DNA of 7,163 nucleotides, taken from contig JALRIY010000114.1 in the NCBI GenBank assembly GCA_023255285.1, positions 1 through 7,163 of the forward strand, read 5' to 3'. The stretch is from Algoriphagus sp. GTDB lineage: Bacteria; Bacteroidota; Bacteroidia; Cytophagales; Cyclobacteriaceae. The notes under the pieces were generated by a model that did not search any database, was not told the DNA's origin, and saw only the letters and a program-made list of their open reading frames with translations. Position numbers and translations under genes: made by a program. Of this stretch, positions 1 through 6,220 are shown one piece after another (the first letter of the stretch is position 1; the number at the start of each line of letters is the position of its first letter).

Positions 1-988
1 GGTAAACTACTCCAAAGAGACCTATGCTTTCTGGTATGAAAGTATGCTTTTAATGAGACGTTTTGAGGAAAAAGCGGGTCAATTGTATGGCCAACAAAAG
101 ATCAGAGGATTTTGTCACCTATACATCGGACAAGAGGCTTGTGCCTCTGGGGCAATCACTGCCTTGACCAAAGACGACAAATGGATTACTGCTTACCGTT
201 GCCATGCCCATCCACTAGGTTTGGGTACCGATCCGGGTGCGATTATGGCTGAATTGTTTGGCAAAGCCACCGGTACTACCAAAGGAAAGGGAGGCTCCAT
301 GCACATTTTTGATAAGGAACGTAACTTTATGGGCGGTCATGGTATAGTAGGTGCACAGATTCCCATGGGCCTAGGCGTTGCCTTTGCTGAAAAATATGCA
401 GGTACAAAAAATGTTTGTATCGCAAAAATGGGGGATGGAGCCGTTCGTCAAGGAGCGGTACACGAAGCATTTAACCTGGCGATGATCTACAAAAGCCCAG
501 TAATCTTTGTGATTGAAAACAACGGGTATGCGATGGGTACTTCTGTAGCACGAACGTCGAACGTGACCGAATTGTATAAAATTGGAGAGGCTTACGACAT
601 GCCTTCGTTTCCAGTAGATGGAATGAATGTGGAAGCTGTTCACGAGGCTGTGGCCGAAGCAGCAGCAAGAGCTCGTAGAGGCGATGGGCCAACACTTTTG
701 GAATTTAGAACGTATCGATTCAAAGGGCACTCCATGTCCGATCCTCAAAAATACCGTAGCAAAGAAGAAGTAGAGGAGTACAAAGAACGGGATCCAATCG
801 AACAGGTACTTGCTACTATCCGTGAAAATCAATTGATGACTGAGGCGGAAATTGAAGGAGTGATAAAAAAAGTAAAATCCCAAGTAGAGGAAGCCGTGAA
901 ATTTGCGGAAGAGTCTCCATGGCCTGACGGAATGGATGCCTTCAATGACGTATACGTTCAGGAGGACTATCCATTTGTAATGGAATAA
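1..988 (+). CDS. pdhA: Pyruvate dehydrogenase E1 component, alpha subunit (5' end outside window)
   Basis: This is the thiamine-diphosphate (TPP) dependent alpha subunit of pyruvate dehydrogenase E1. With the beta subunit it decarboxylates pyruvate and passes the acetyl group to lipoyl-E2, a cytosolic step that feeds acetyl-CoA to the TCA cycle. The frame is open to the left edge: 14 codons (VNYSKETYAFWYES) precede the first internal Met at 44, and they look like the normal family N-terminus, so the true start is upstream and only a few residues are missing. Counting from the Met at 44, the TPP/Mg motif begins at GDG (130-132) and closes at ENN (158-160). KGKGGSMHIF lies near 80-89, and GHSMSDP (228-234) matches the loop that carries the regulated serine in mitochondrial E1 alpha. 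That loop and the YRCHAHPLG region favour pyruvate dehydrogenase over the branched-chain or acetoin enzymes. No beta subunit or E2 gene follows, so they are encoded elsewhere or upstream. Confidence 0.93.
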   Translation, partial: VNYSKETYAFWYESMLLMRRFEEKAGQLYGQQKIRGFCHLYIGQEACASGAITALTKDDKWITAYRCHAHPLGLGTDPGAIMAELFGKATGTTKGKGGSMHIFDKERNFMGGHGIVGAQIPMGLGVAFAEKYAGTKNVCIAKMGDGAVRQGAVHEAFNLAMIYKSPVIFVIENNGYAMGTSVARTSNVTELYKIGEAYDMPSFPVDGMNVEAVHEAVAEAAARARRGDGPTLLEFRTYRFKGHSMSDPQKYRSKEEVEEYKERDPIEQVLATIRENQLMTEAEIEGVIKKVKSQVEEAVKFAEESPWPDGMDAFNDVYVQEDYPFVME

Positions 989-1001
989 GTACCAAAGGCC
1001 A

Positions 1002-1020
1002 ACACAGGTCCTGCTTGTGT
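1002..1020 (+). terminator. Hairpin after pdhA, possible weak terminator
   Basis: ACACAGG (1002-1008) pairs with CTTGTGT (1014-1020), including one G-U pair, around a five-base loop. It begins 13 bases after the pdhA stop codon, where a terminator would be expected. The downstream run is only ATTTGAT, so the U-tract is poor and termination would be inefficient. The right arm contains the TTG of the promoter for the next gene. Confidence 0.35.
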
Positions 1021-1043
1021 ATTTGATAAAAACCGTATATTTG
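1015..1043 (+). promoter_or_regulatory. Bacteroidota-type promoter for the TPR gene
   Basis: TATATTTG at 1036-1043 matches the Bacteroidota -7 consensus TAnnTTTG exactly. A TTG at 1015-1017, 18 bases upstream, fits the -33 element of the same housekeeping sigma factor. A transcript starting a few bases after 1043 would have a leader of only about 12-15 bases before the ATG at 1063. The leader shows no Shine-Dalgarno sequence, which is usual in this phylum. Confidence 0.72.
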
Positions 1044-1062
1044 CGTCCGAAATTTGAGCAAC

Positions 1063-1767
1063 ATGGCTAAGAAAGAAACAAAAAAATCAGACCAAACTGA
1101 AGTCCTCGAAAACCCAGAGGTTCTTGCAGAGAAATTAGTCCCTGGTGAGGATTTTTTGAAAAATAACAGCAAAATAGTAGTAGGTATTTTCGCAATAGCT
1201 GTCGTGTTAATTGGTGGGATTTTATTCTTCCAATACAATACGCAACAGCAAAACGAAAAAGCCCAAGCAGAAATGTTCCAAGCAGTTTACTTCTTTGAGC
1301 AGGATAGCATTGATTTTGCCTTAAAAGGCGACGGGATTAACAAAGGCTTTTTGAACATTGTTGAAAATTATCCACGTACGGATGCAGCCAACTTGTCAAA
1401 TTTTTACATCGGTTCTATTTACCTTTCCCAGAAAAAGTTTGATGAGGCACTCACTTATCTAGAAGATTTTTCAGCAGACGATTACTTGGTTCAATCCAAA
1501 GCTTATTCGTTGATTGGTGATGCTAAGTTGGAGCTTGGTAAGACTGATGAAGCCATTGCCCAGTATACCAAAGCTGCTCGTACCAACGAGAATAAATACA
1601 TGTCGCCTAAATACTTGGCTAAGCTAGCAGTGGCGCAAGAAGAAGCAGGAAAAATTGAAGATGCTATCAAGACCTATGCAGAGATCGAAGAGAAATACTA
1701 CGAGTCGTTTGAATTTGCTGCTGCACGAAAACATAAAGCACGCTTGGAAGGCCTTTCCGCTAAGTAA
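1063..1767 (+). CDS. Membrane-anchored tetratricopeptide repeat protein
   Basis: This 234-residue protein has a charged, Lys/Glu-rich N-terminus of about 37 residues, one hydrophobic helix (about 38-57, from IVVGIFAIAV onward), and a soluble alpha-helical remainder. There is no signal peptidase site or lipobox, so it looks like a single-pass anchor with the repeats probably outside the cytoplasm. Three TPR-like helix pairs are visible at about 108-140, 141-174 and 180-213. They carry the usual spacing and signatures such as KFDEALTYLEDF, KTDEAIAQYTKA and KIEDAIKTYAEI. The overall plan resembles YfgM-type proteins, which scaffold other envelope or secretion components; no partner can be named from sequence. 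The ATG at 1063 is preferred to an in-frame TTG at 1054, because the promoter ends at 1043 and would leave almost no leader for the earlier start. Its own promoter and terminator suggest a single-gene transcript. Confidence 0.85.
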   Translation: MAKKETKKSDQTEVLENPEVLAEKLVPGEDFLKNNSKIVVGIFAIAVVLIGGILFFQYNTQQQNEKAQAEMFQAVYFFEQDSIDFALKGDGINKGFLNIVENYPRTDAANLSNFYIGSIYLSQKKFDEALTYLEDFSADDYLVQSKAYSLIGDAKLELGKTDEAIAQYTKAARTNENKYMSPKYLAKLAVAQEEAGKIEDAIKTYAEIEEKYYESFEFAAARKHKARLEGLSAK

Positions 1768-1786
1768 TGCTTGTTAAAAGTATACT

Positions 1787-1821
1787 AGAAGAGTAAGGCG
1801 CTTGGTGTCTTACTCTTTTTT
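1787..1821 (+). terminator. Intrinsic terminator after the TPR gene
   Basis: AGAGTAAG (1790-1797) pairs perfectly with CTTACTCT (1809-1816). The stem can be extended outward by A-T at 1789/1817 and inward by G-U, C-G, G-U, leaving a five-base loop. A run of six T (1816-1821) follows directly. It lies 20-50 bases after the TPR stop codon and is the clearest terminator in the window. It separates the TPR gene from ribH. Confidence 0.85.
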
Positions 1822-1853
1822 GTTTTAACCCCATTTATTCCAAAATCGATTTT

Positions 1854-2330
1854 ATGGCCAGTTCTTTAAAAAACCTCAGCGACTACAATTCCACGAATTT
1901 AATCGATGTCTCCACCAAGCGATTTGCTGTGGTGGTTTCCGAATGGAATGAGGAGGTAACCGAAGCCTTGTATTCGGGAGCCTACCAAACCCTCTTACAG
2001 CATGGCGTGAGGGCAGAACATATCCTTCGAAAGCAGGTTCCTGGTTCCTTTGAACTTACCCTTGGTGCTCAGAGGTGTGCTCAGCAAAAAGAGATTGATG
2101 CTGTAATTTGCTTAGGCTGTGTGATTCAAGGAGAAACCCGCCACTTTGACTTTATTTGTGATGCGGTAGCTCAGGGGATTACTCAGGTAAACTTGACCTA
2201 CAACAAACCGGTGATTTTTGGGGTACTTACTACACAAACCCAGCAGCAAGCCCTCGATCGAGCAGGAGGAAAGCATGGCAATAAAGGCGATGAAGCAGCC
2301 ATAACAGCAATCAAAATGCTTGGATTCTAA
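1854..2330 (+). CDS. ribH: 6,7-dimethyl-8-ribityllumazine synthase
   Basis: RibH condenses 5-amino-6-ribitylamino-uracil with 3,4-dihydroxy-2-butanone 4-phosphate to give lumazine, the penultimate step of riboflavin synthesis. The protein is 158 residues, normal for the family. Active-site landmarks are all present: the aromatic residue that stacks on the pyrimidine (W31 in SEWN), VPGSFE (62-67), GCVIQGETRHFDF (88-100) with the catalytic histidine at 97, and RAGGKHGNKGDEAA (136-149), whose R136 and K144 correspond to the phosphate- and substrate-contacting Arg and Lys. The ATG at 1854 gives the usual short variable N-terminus. The 86-base gap upstream is mostly the preceding terminator. There is no room for an FMN riboswitch and no convincing promoter of the TAnnTTTG type, so how this gene is transcribed is unclear. 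It is 17 bases from lysC and probably shares its transcript. Confidence 0.96.
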   Translation: MASSLKNLSDYNSTNLIDVSTKRFAVVVSEWNEEVTEALYSGAYQTLLQHGVRAEHILRKQVPGSFELTLGAQRCAQQKEIDAVICLGCVIQGETRHFDFICDAVAQGITQVNLTYNKPVIFGVLTTQTQQQALDRAGGKHGNKGDEAAITAIKMLGF

Positions 2331-2347
2331 CCTATTAATTCTATTCC

Positions 2348-3667
2348 GTGAAAATAATGAAGTTTGGAGGGACCTCGGTAGGACGTCCCGAACGCATGCA
2401 TCAAGTAAAGGACTTGATCATTCGAAATACAGAGCCTACGCTTGTAGTGCTCTCAGCGCTTTCAGGTACCACTAATGCATTAGTTGGTATCGGCGAAGCT
2501 TTGGCAGCTGCCGATAAGGTCCTTGCCAAGGAGCGAATTGATTCACTTCATGCCCATTACCTCAATTTTTACCCTGAGTTATTGGCTAGCCCAACTGCTA
2601 GAGCAAAGGCGGAAGCGATCTTGAAAGAACACTTTGAGTTTCTCAATATCCTACTCAAAATCTCATTCAACGAAGCAATTCAAAGAGATATCTTGGCGCA
2701 AGGCGAATTGCTATCGACCAAACTTTTTCATATCCTTTTGGAGGAATTGGAAATCCCTTCGGTCCTGTTACCCGCTCTAGAGTTCATGAGCATTGATGAG
2801 AATTCGGAACCTGAGTTAGGAAAGATTTCCGATCGCGTAAAAGCACTTCTTTCTCAATATCCGGGCGAACGTATTTTTATTACTCAAGGATACATTTGTA
2901 AAAACCACCGAAATGAGGTAGATAACCTAAAGCGAGGTGGTAGTGACTATACCGCTTCCCTCGTAGCCGCAGCAATACAGGCATCGGTTTGTGAGATATG
3001 GACTGATATTGATGGCATGCATAACAATGATCCACGCGTCGTAGATAGAACCCGTCCCATTGCAGAACTTTCCTTTGACGAGGCAGCAGAGTTGGCTTAT
3101 TTTGGGGCTAAAATTCTCCATCCTGCCTCCATTTGGCCTGCCCAATTGCACAATGTCCCTGTGAAGCTGCTCAACACCATGGATCCTGCTGCACCAGGAA
3201 CATTAATAAAAGCAGAGGTAGCGGAAATAGGGGTAAAAGCCATTGCTGCCAAAGATGGTATCACTGCCATCAAGATCAAATCTTCTAGAATGCTTTTGGC
3301 CTATGGATTTTTGCGTCGAATTTTTGAAGTCTTTGAATCATTTAAGACTCCAATCGATATGATTACTACCTCCGAAGTAGCCGTTTCAGTGACCATCGAT
3401 GACTTAAGTCATTTGGATCAAATAGTTGAAGAATTGCGCCAATTTGGTACCGTTGAAGTGGATTCCAACCAGGCGATTGTCTGCGTGGTAGGGAATCGGG
3501 TTGCAGAAATGAAAGGGGCTATTCAGTCTGTGATGGATTCGTTAGTAGATATACCTGTACGAATGGTTTCCTTCGGAGGAAGTAAACACAATGTGTCTAT
3601 TTTGATTGATGCGCAATACAAGGTGCAGGCTCTCAAAAGCCTCAATGAAGGAGTTTTCACCTGGTAA
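2348..3667 (+). CDS. lysC: Monofunctional aspartate kinase, lysine-sensitive (AK III) type
   Basis: This enzyme phosphorylates L-aspartate with ATP, the committed step toward lysine (and diaminopimelate), threonine and methionine. At 439 residues it is a stand-alone kinase with no homoserine dehydrogenase fused. Kinase-domain motifs: KFGGTSVG (5-12), RGGSDYTA (196-203), WTDIDGMHNNDPR (218-230) and FGAKILHP (252-259). Two ACT regulatory domains follow, roughly 300-365 and 370-435. In the first, M315, G320, L322, D337, S342 and E343 line up, from memory of E. coli LysC, with its lysine-binding residues, so feedback inhibition by lysine is likely. Translation starts at the GTG at 2348, which gives MKIMKFGG as in relatives; the ATG at 2357 would cut into the first strand. 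No lysine riboswitch fits in the 17-base gap after ribH, so control is probably allosteric. Confidence 0.94.
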   Translation: MKIMKFGGTSVGRPERMHQVKDLIIRNTEPTLVVLSALSGTTNALVGIGEALAAADKVLAKERIDSLHAHYLNFYPELLASPTARAKAEAILKEHFEFLNILLKISFNEAIQRDILAQGELLSTKLFHILLEELEIPSVLLPALEFMSIDENSEPELGKISDRVKALLSQYPGERIFITQGYICKNHRNEVDNLKRGGSDYTASLVAAAIQASVCEIWTDIDGMHNNDPRVVDRTRPIAELSFDEAAELAYFGAKILHPASIWPAQLHNVPVKLLNTMDPAAPGTLIKAEVAEIGVKAIAAKDGITAIKIKSSRMLLAYGFLRRIFEVFESFKTPIDMITTSEVAVSVTIDDLSHLDQIVEELRQFGTVEVDSNQAIVCVVGNRVAEMKGAIQSVMDSLVDIPVRMVSFGGSKHNVSILIDAQYKVQALKSLNEGVFTW

Positions 3668-3679
3668 TGTATTCGCTTG

Positions 3680-4009
3680 ATGACTCCCTCCAAACCCGGA
3701 TTTCTACAGCGTCTCCAAAGTAAGTGGCAACTGAAAAGTCTAACACAAGTCTTTTTAGTTTTACTTGTTTTTGCCTGTACGGGTACTACTATTCTGTTTA
3801 TAAAAAATCCAATTCTTGCATTTTTTGGTATTCAAAGAGGGGAAGGTCAGGGGCTTCTTAATACGTTTGCCTATCTACTTCTAGTCCTGCCCTTATACCA
3901 GATTCTCCTTTTAGTTTATGGCGTTATTTTGGGGCAGTTTCGCTTCTTTTGGGAGAAGGAAAAGCAGCTTTTGAAACGAATAGGGAGGATTTTTACCCGA
4001 AAAAAATAA
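3680..4009 (+). CDS. Small two-helix membrane protein, DUF6787-like, unknown function
   Basis: This is a 109-residue basic protein of unknown role. A short cationic N-terminus (FLQRLQSKWQLKSL) leads into a first hydrophobic helix at about 22-41. A loop containing GIQRGEGQG follows, then a long second hydrophobic helix at about 59-85, and a highly charged tail, GQFRFFWEKEKQLLKRIGRI (85-104), ending in RKK. From memory the helix 1 region (LVFACTGTT) and the FRFFWE.EK tail are typical of a small Bacteroidota family labelled DUF6787; a profile search would settle the name. Both ends carry many Lys/Arg, so both termini are probably cytoplasmic, forming a hairpin in the inner membrane. The ATG at 3680 is preferred to the TTG immediately before it. 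It lies 12 bases after lysC and is likely the last gene of the ribH-lysC transcript. Confidence 0.8.
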   Translation: MTPSKPGFLQRLQSKWQLKSLTQVFLVLLVFACTGTTILFIKNPILAFFGIQRGEGQGLLNTFAYLLLVLPLYQILLLVYGVILGQFRFFWEKEKQLLKRIGRIFTRKK

Positions 4010-4019
4010 GAGGGCCTAG

Positions 4020-6113
4020 TTAGCTAATTCGACTCCAGTTGATAGCGGTCTTTTTTTGCTGCCTTACTTGCCGAAGGATAGCAAAGTGCTCCGGAAGCTC
4101 CAAGCTAGGGTCAATAGCCAAAACTTGCTGCGCAGCATCTCGTGCTAAGGTCAGTAGTGGAGCATCCTTACTCAAATCGGCAATTAAAAGGTCGGTGATG
4201 CCACTTTGTTGAGTTCCCATCAGGTCGCCCGGTCCACGAAGGCGCAAATCGACGTCAGCGATTTCAAAGCCGTCGTTGGTCCGTACCATCGTTTCCAAAC
4301 GAATGCGGGAATCTCGACTAAGTTCGTACTTACTCATTAGGATGCAGTAACTCTGTTCGGCTCCCCGTCCTACCCTACCGCGGAGTTGATGCAATTGAGA
4401 GAGTCCAAAGCGCTCTGCGTTTTCTATGATCATCACAGAGGCATTGGGTACATTCACTCCCACCTCAATGACTGTAGTGGCCACCATGATTTTTGTTTCC
4501 CCTTTCACAAATCGCTGCATCTCGTAATCTTTGTCTTCGGCTTTCATGCCCCCGTGGACGATACTCAGGGGAACCTGAGGGAATGCTCTAGCGATACTTT
4601 CATAGCCGTCCATGAGATTTTTGAGATCCAAACTTTGGGACTCTTCGATAAGTGGGTAGACGATATATACTTGTCGACCTTTTTTGATTTCCTCTTGCAT
4701 AAAGCCAAAGACCTTGAGGCGATCCTTATCGTATCGGTGCACCGTTTGAATGGGCTTCCGGCCAGCAGGAAGCTCGTCGATTACCGAGATCTCCAAGTCT
4801 CCATACAGGGTCATGGCTAAGGTACGAGGGATAGGTGTGGCCGTCATGACCAGTACATGAGGCTGATACTGCTCGTTTTTTGCCCATAATTTTGCTCTTT
4901 GGGCTACCCCAAACCGGTGCTGTTCATCGACGATGGCTAGACCCAAGTTTTTGAATTGAACTACCTCTTCCAATAGGGCATGTGTTCCTACCAGGAGAGC
5001 CAACTCCCCGGACTCTAAGGCCTCATGCAATACTTTGCGAGCAGCTTTTTTGGTCGACCCTGTGAGTAAAGCAATCTGAAGACCCATCGCATCTGCAAAG
5101 TAGCGCAAGCCCTCGTAGTGCTGGTTCGCTAGAATTTCGGTGGGAGCCATCAAGCAAGTTTGCGCGCCTGAGCCGATAGCTAAGAGCATACTGATGAAAG
5201 CGACCATAGTTTTCCCGCTACCCACATCACCTTGAATCAGGCGGTTCATTTGTTTGCCAGAACGCATGTCCACAAAAATTTCTCGAATCACTCGCTTCTG
5301 AGCATTAGTCAGTTCAAAGGGAAGGTGTCGCGTGTAGAAGTCTGTTAATAGTTGAGTGGAGCCGAGCACCTGGCCAAGTGATTTTTCAGTTCGGGTTACT
5401 TTTAGGGTAAGTAGCCGCAATTGTAAATAAAAAAATTCTTCAAATTTTAAGCGTTTTCGTGCTTGAGAGAGTCCCTCTGGACTGGTAGGAAAATGAATTT
5501 GTCGGATGGCTTCTTTTTTGCCCATTAGACGGTATTGATTCAGTATACCTGGAGATAAGGTTTCTTGAACCTGTGGGTAAACTAGCGGAAGCAACTGTTC
5601 TAGAATTCGAGAAAGCCCCCTGGAGTCTAAAAATCGAGCTCGTAATTTCTCGGTGGTGGAGTAGACTGGCTGAAATTTATTTCGGTTTTCAATTGCTGCG
5701 GTGATCGGCTCCATTTCAGGATGTGCCATGCTCCATTTTCGACCAAAAAGGGCAGGTTTACCCAAGAAAATATAGGAGGTGCCAAGGGATAATTTTTTCT
5801 GAACCCAATTAATACCTTTAAACCAGGTCATTTCCATTTCTCCTGTATCGTCTACTACTACAGCCACTAAGCGTTTCTTAGAACCCATACCCACCAAGTC
5901 TATGCTTTTGATTCGCGCAATCACTTGTACGTGTTCAAGTTCCTCGTTTAGGTCCTTGATTTTTAAAAAAGTACTGCGGTCTTCGTAGCGAAAGGGATAG
6001 TGCTGCAGCAGGTCACCATAGGTAAAAATACCCAATTCCTTAGTTAATAGTTCGGCCTTTTGTGGGCCAACCCCCTTGAGGTATTCAATTCTGGTATCAA
6101 AGATGGTGGACAA
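4020..6113 (-). CDS. recG: ATP-dependent DNA helicase RecG
   Basis: RecG is a double-stranded DNA translocase that remodels stalled replication forks, R-loops and Holliday junctions. From the chosen start it is 697 residues, normal for Bacteroidota. The N-terminal part holds a helix-hairpin-helix-like IEYLKGVGPQKAELL and the wedge (OB-fold) domain to about residue 160. The helicase motor shows Walker A GDVGSGKT (295-302), the DEQH box DEQHRFG (396-402), TATPIPR (424-430), TTVIEVGVNVP near 546-556 and motif VI QLHQLRGRVGRG (573-584). GPGDLMGTQQSG (627-638) is the conserved RecG C-terminal motif. The frame contains no ATG before the conserved region. The in-frame TGA at 6183-6185 leaves TTG at 6135-6137 or 6111-6113 as candidates. 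The latter gives MSTIFDTRIEYL, which matches the usual family start, and it follows an A-rich AAAAAAGAAG leader. The gene converges on the membrane protein gene to its left. Confidence 0.95.
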   Translation of the reverse strand: MSTIFDTRIEYLKGVGPQKAELLTKELGIFTYGDLLQHYPFRYEDRSTFLKIKDLNEELEHVQVIARIKSIDLVGMGSKKRLVAVVVDDTGEMEMTWFKGINWVQKKLSLGTSYIFLGKPALFGRKWSMAHPEMEPITAAIENRNKFQPVYSTTEKLRARFLDSRGLSRILEQLLPLVYPQVQETLSPGILNQYRLMGKKEAIRQIHFPTSPEGLSQARKRLKFEEFFYLQLRLLTLKVTRTEKSLGQVLGSTQLLTDFYTRHLPFELTNAQKRVIREIFVDMRSGKQMNRLIQGDVGSGKTMVAFISMLLAIGSGAQTCLMAPTEILANQHYEGLRYFADAMGLQIALLTGSTKKAARKVLHEALESGELALLVGTHALLEEVVQFKNLGLAIVDEQHRFGVAQRAKLWAKNEQYQPHVLVMTATPIPRTLAMTLYGDLEISVIDELPAGRKPIQTVHRYDKDRLKVFGFMQEEIKKGRQVYIVYPLIEESQSLDLKNLMDGYESIARAFPQVPLSIVHGGMKAEDKDYEMQRFVKGETKIMVATTVIEVGVNVPNASVMIIENAERFGLSQLHQLRGRVGRGAEQSYCILMSKYELSRDSRIRLETMVRTNDGFEIADVDLRLRGPGDLMGTQQSGITDLLIADLSKDAPLLTLARDAAQQVLAIDPSLELPEHFAILRQVRQQKKTAINWSRIS
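4031..4057 (+). terminator. Possible weak terminator inside the 3' end of recG
   Basis: GACT (4031-4034) can pair with GGTC (4047-4050), one pair being T-G, and seven T follow at 4051-4057. The stem is short, so this is only a candidate for ending the ribH-lysC-membrane protein transcript. It falls within the convergent recG coding sequence because only ten bases separate the two genes. I see no better terminator between 4010 and 4019. Confidence 0.25.
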
Positions 6114-6220
6114 GGCTTCTTTTTTTGGGTAGAGCAAGTTACCGCAGGACCTTGGAATTTGCCAAGACTTTGGGGGAAATTGTCAGAAAGGAAAAATTCA
6201 GACTGGTTGCTACCTGTGTG
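6114..6220 (-). other. Gap between the kinase gene and recG
   Basis: This is the longest gap between genes in the window. It contains the candidate recG promoter, a five-pair inverted repeat CTTGG/CCAAG (6151-6155 with 6162-6166) and an imperfect GTCTGA/TCTGAC inverted repeat (6182-6203) just after the kinase stop codon. Neither repeat is followed by a U-tract on the minus strand, so I do not call a terminator. No small gene with a credible start is seen. Confidence 0.4.
6135..6165 (-). promoter_or_regulatory. Candidate recG promoter
   Basis: Read on the minus strand, TTG (6163-6165), a 21-base gap and TAACTTG (6135-6141) resemble the Bacteroidota -33/-7 pair, but the -7 element lacks one T of TAnnTTTG. 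A transcript would begin a few bases before the TTG start at 6113. The alternative TTG at 6135-6137 would lie inside this element. The match is imperfect. Confidence 0.3.

Noticed and set aside
371..883. A 170-codon open frame antisense to pdhA
   Set aside because: It lies entirely opposite strongly conserved pdhA coding sequence, and its translation is rich in Phe, Ser, His and Cys with no recognisable domain. It is a shadow frame.
1054..1062. TTG at 1054 as the start of the TPR protein
   Set aside because: It lies only ten bases after the -7 element, leaving almost no leader. The ATG at 1063 gives a typical MAKK start.
1768..1853. FMN riboswitch ahead of ribH
   Set aside because: The gap is 86 bases and about half is an intrinsic terminator. 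An FMN riboswitch needs a longer multi-stem element, and its conserved purine-rich blocks are not seen.
2331..2347. Lysine riboswitch ahead of lysC
   Set aside because: Only 17 bases separate ribH and lysC, far too few.
4386..4820. A 144-codon plus-strand open frame inside recG
   Set aside because: It is antisense to the conserved helicase motifs, and its His/Cys-rich translation resembles no protein family.
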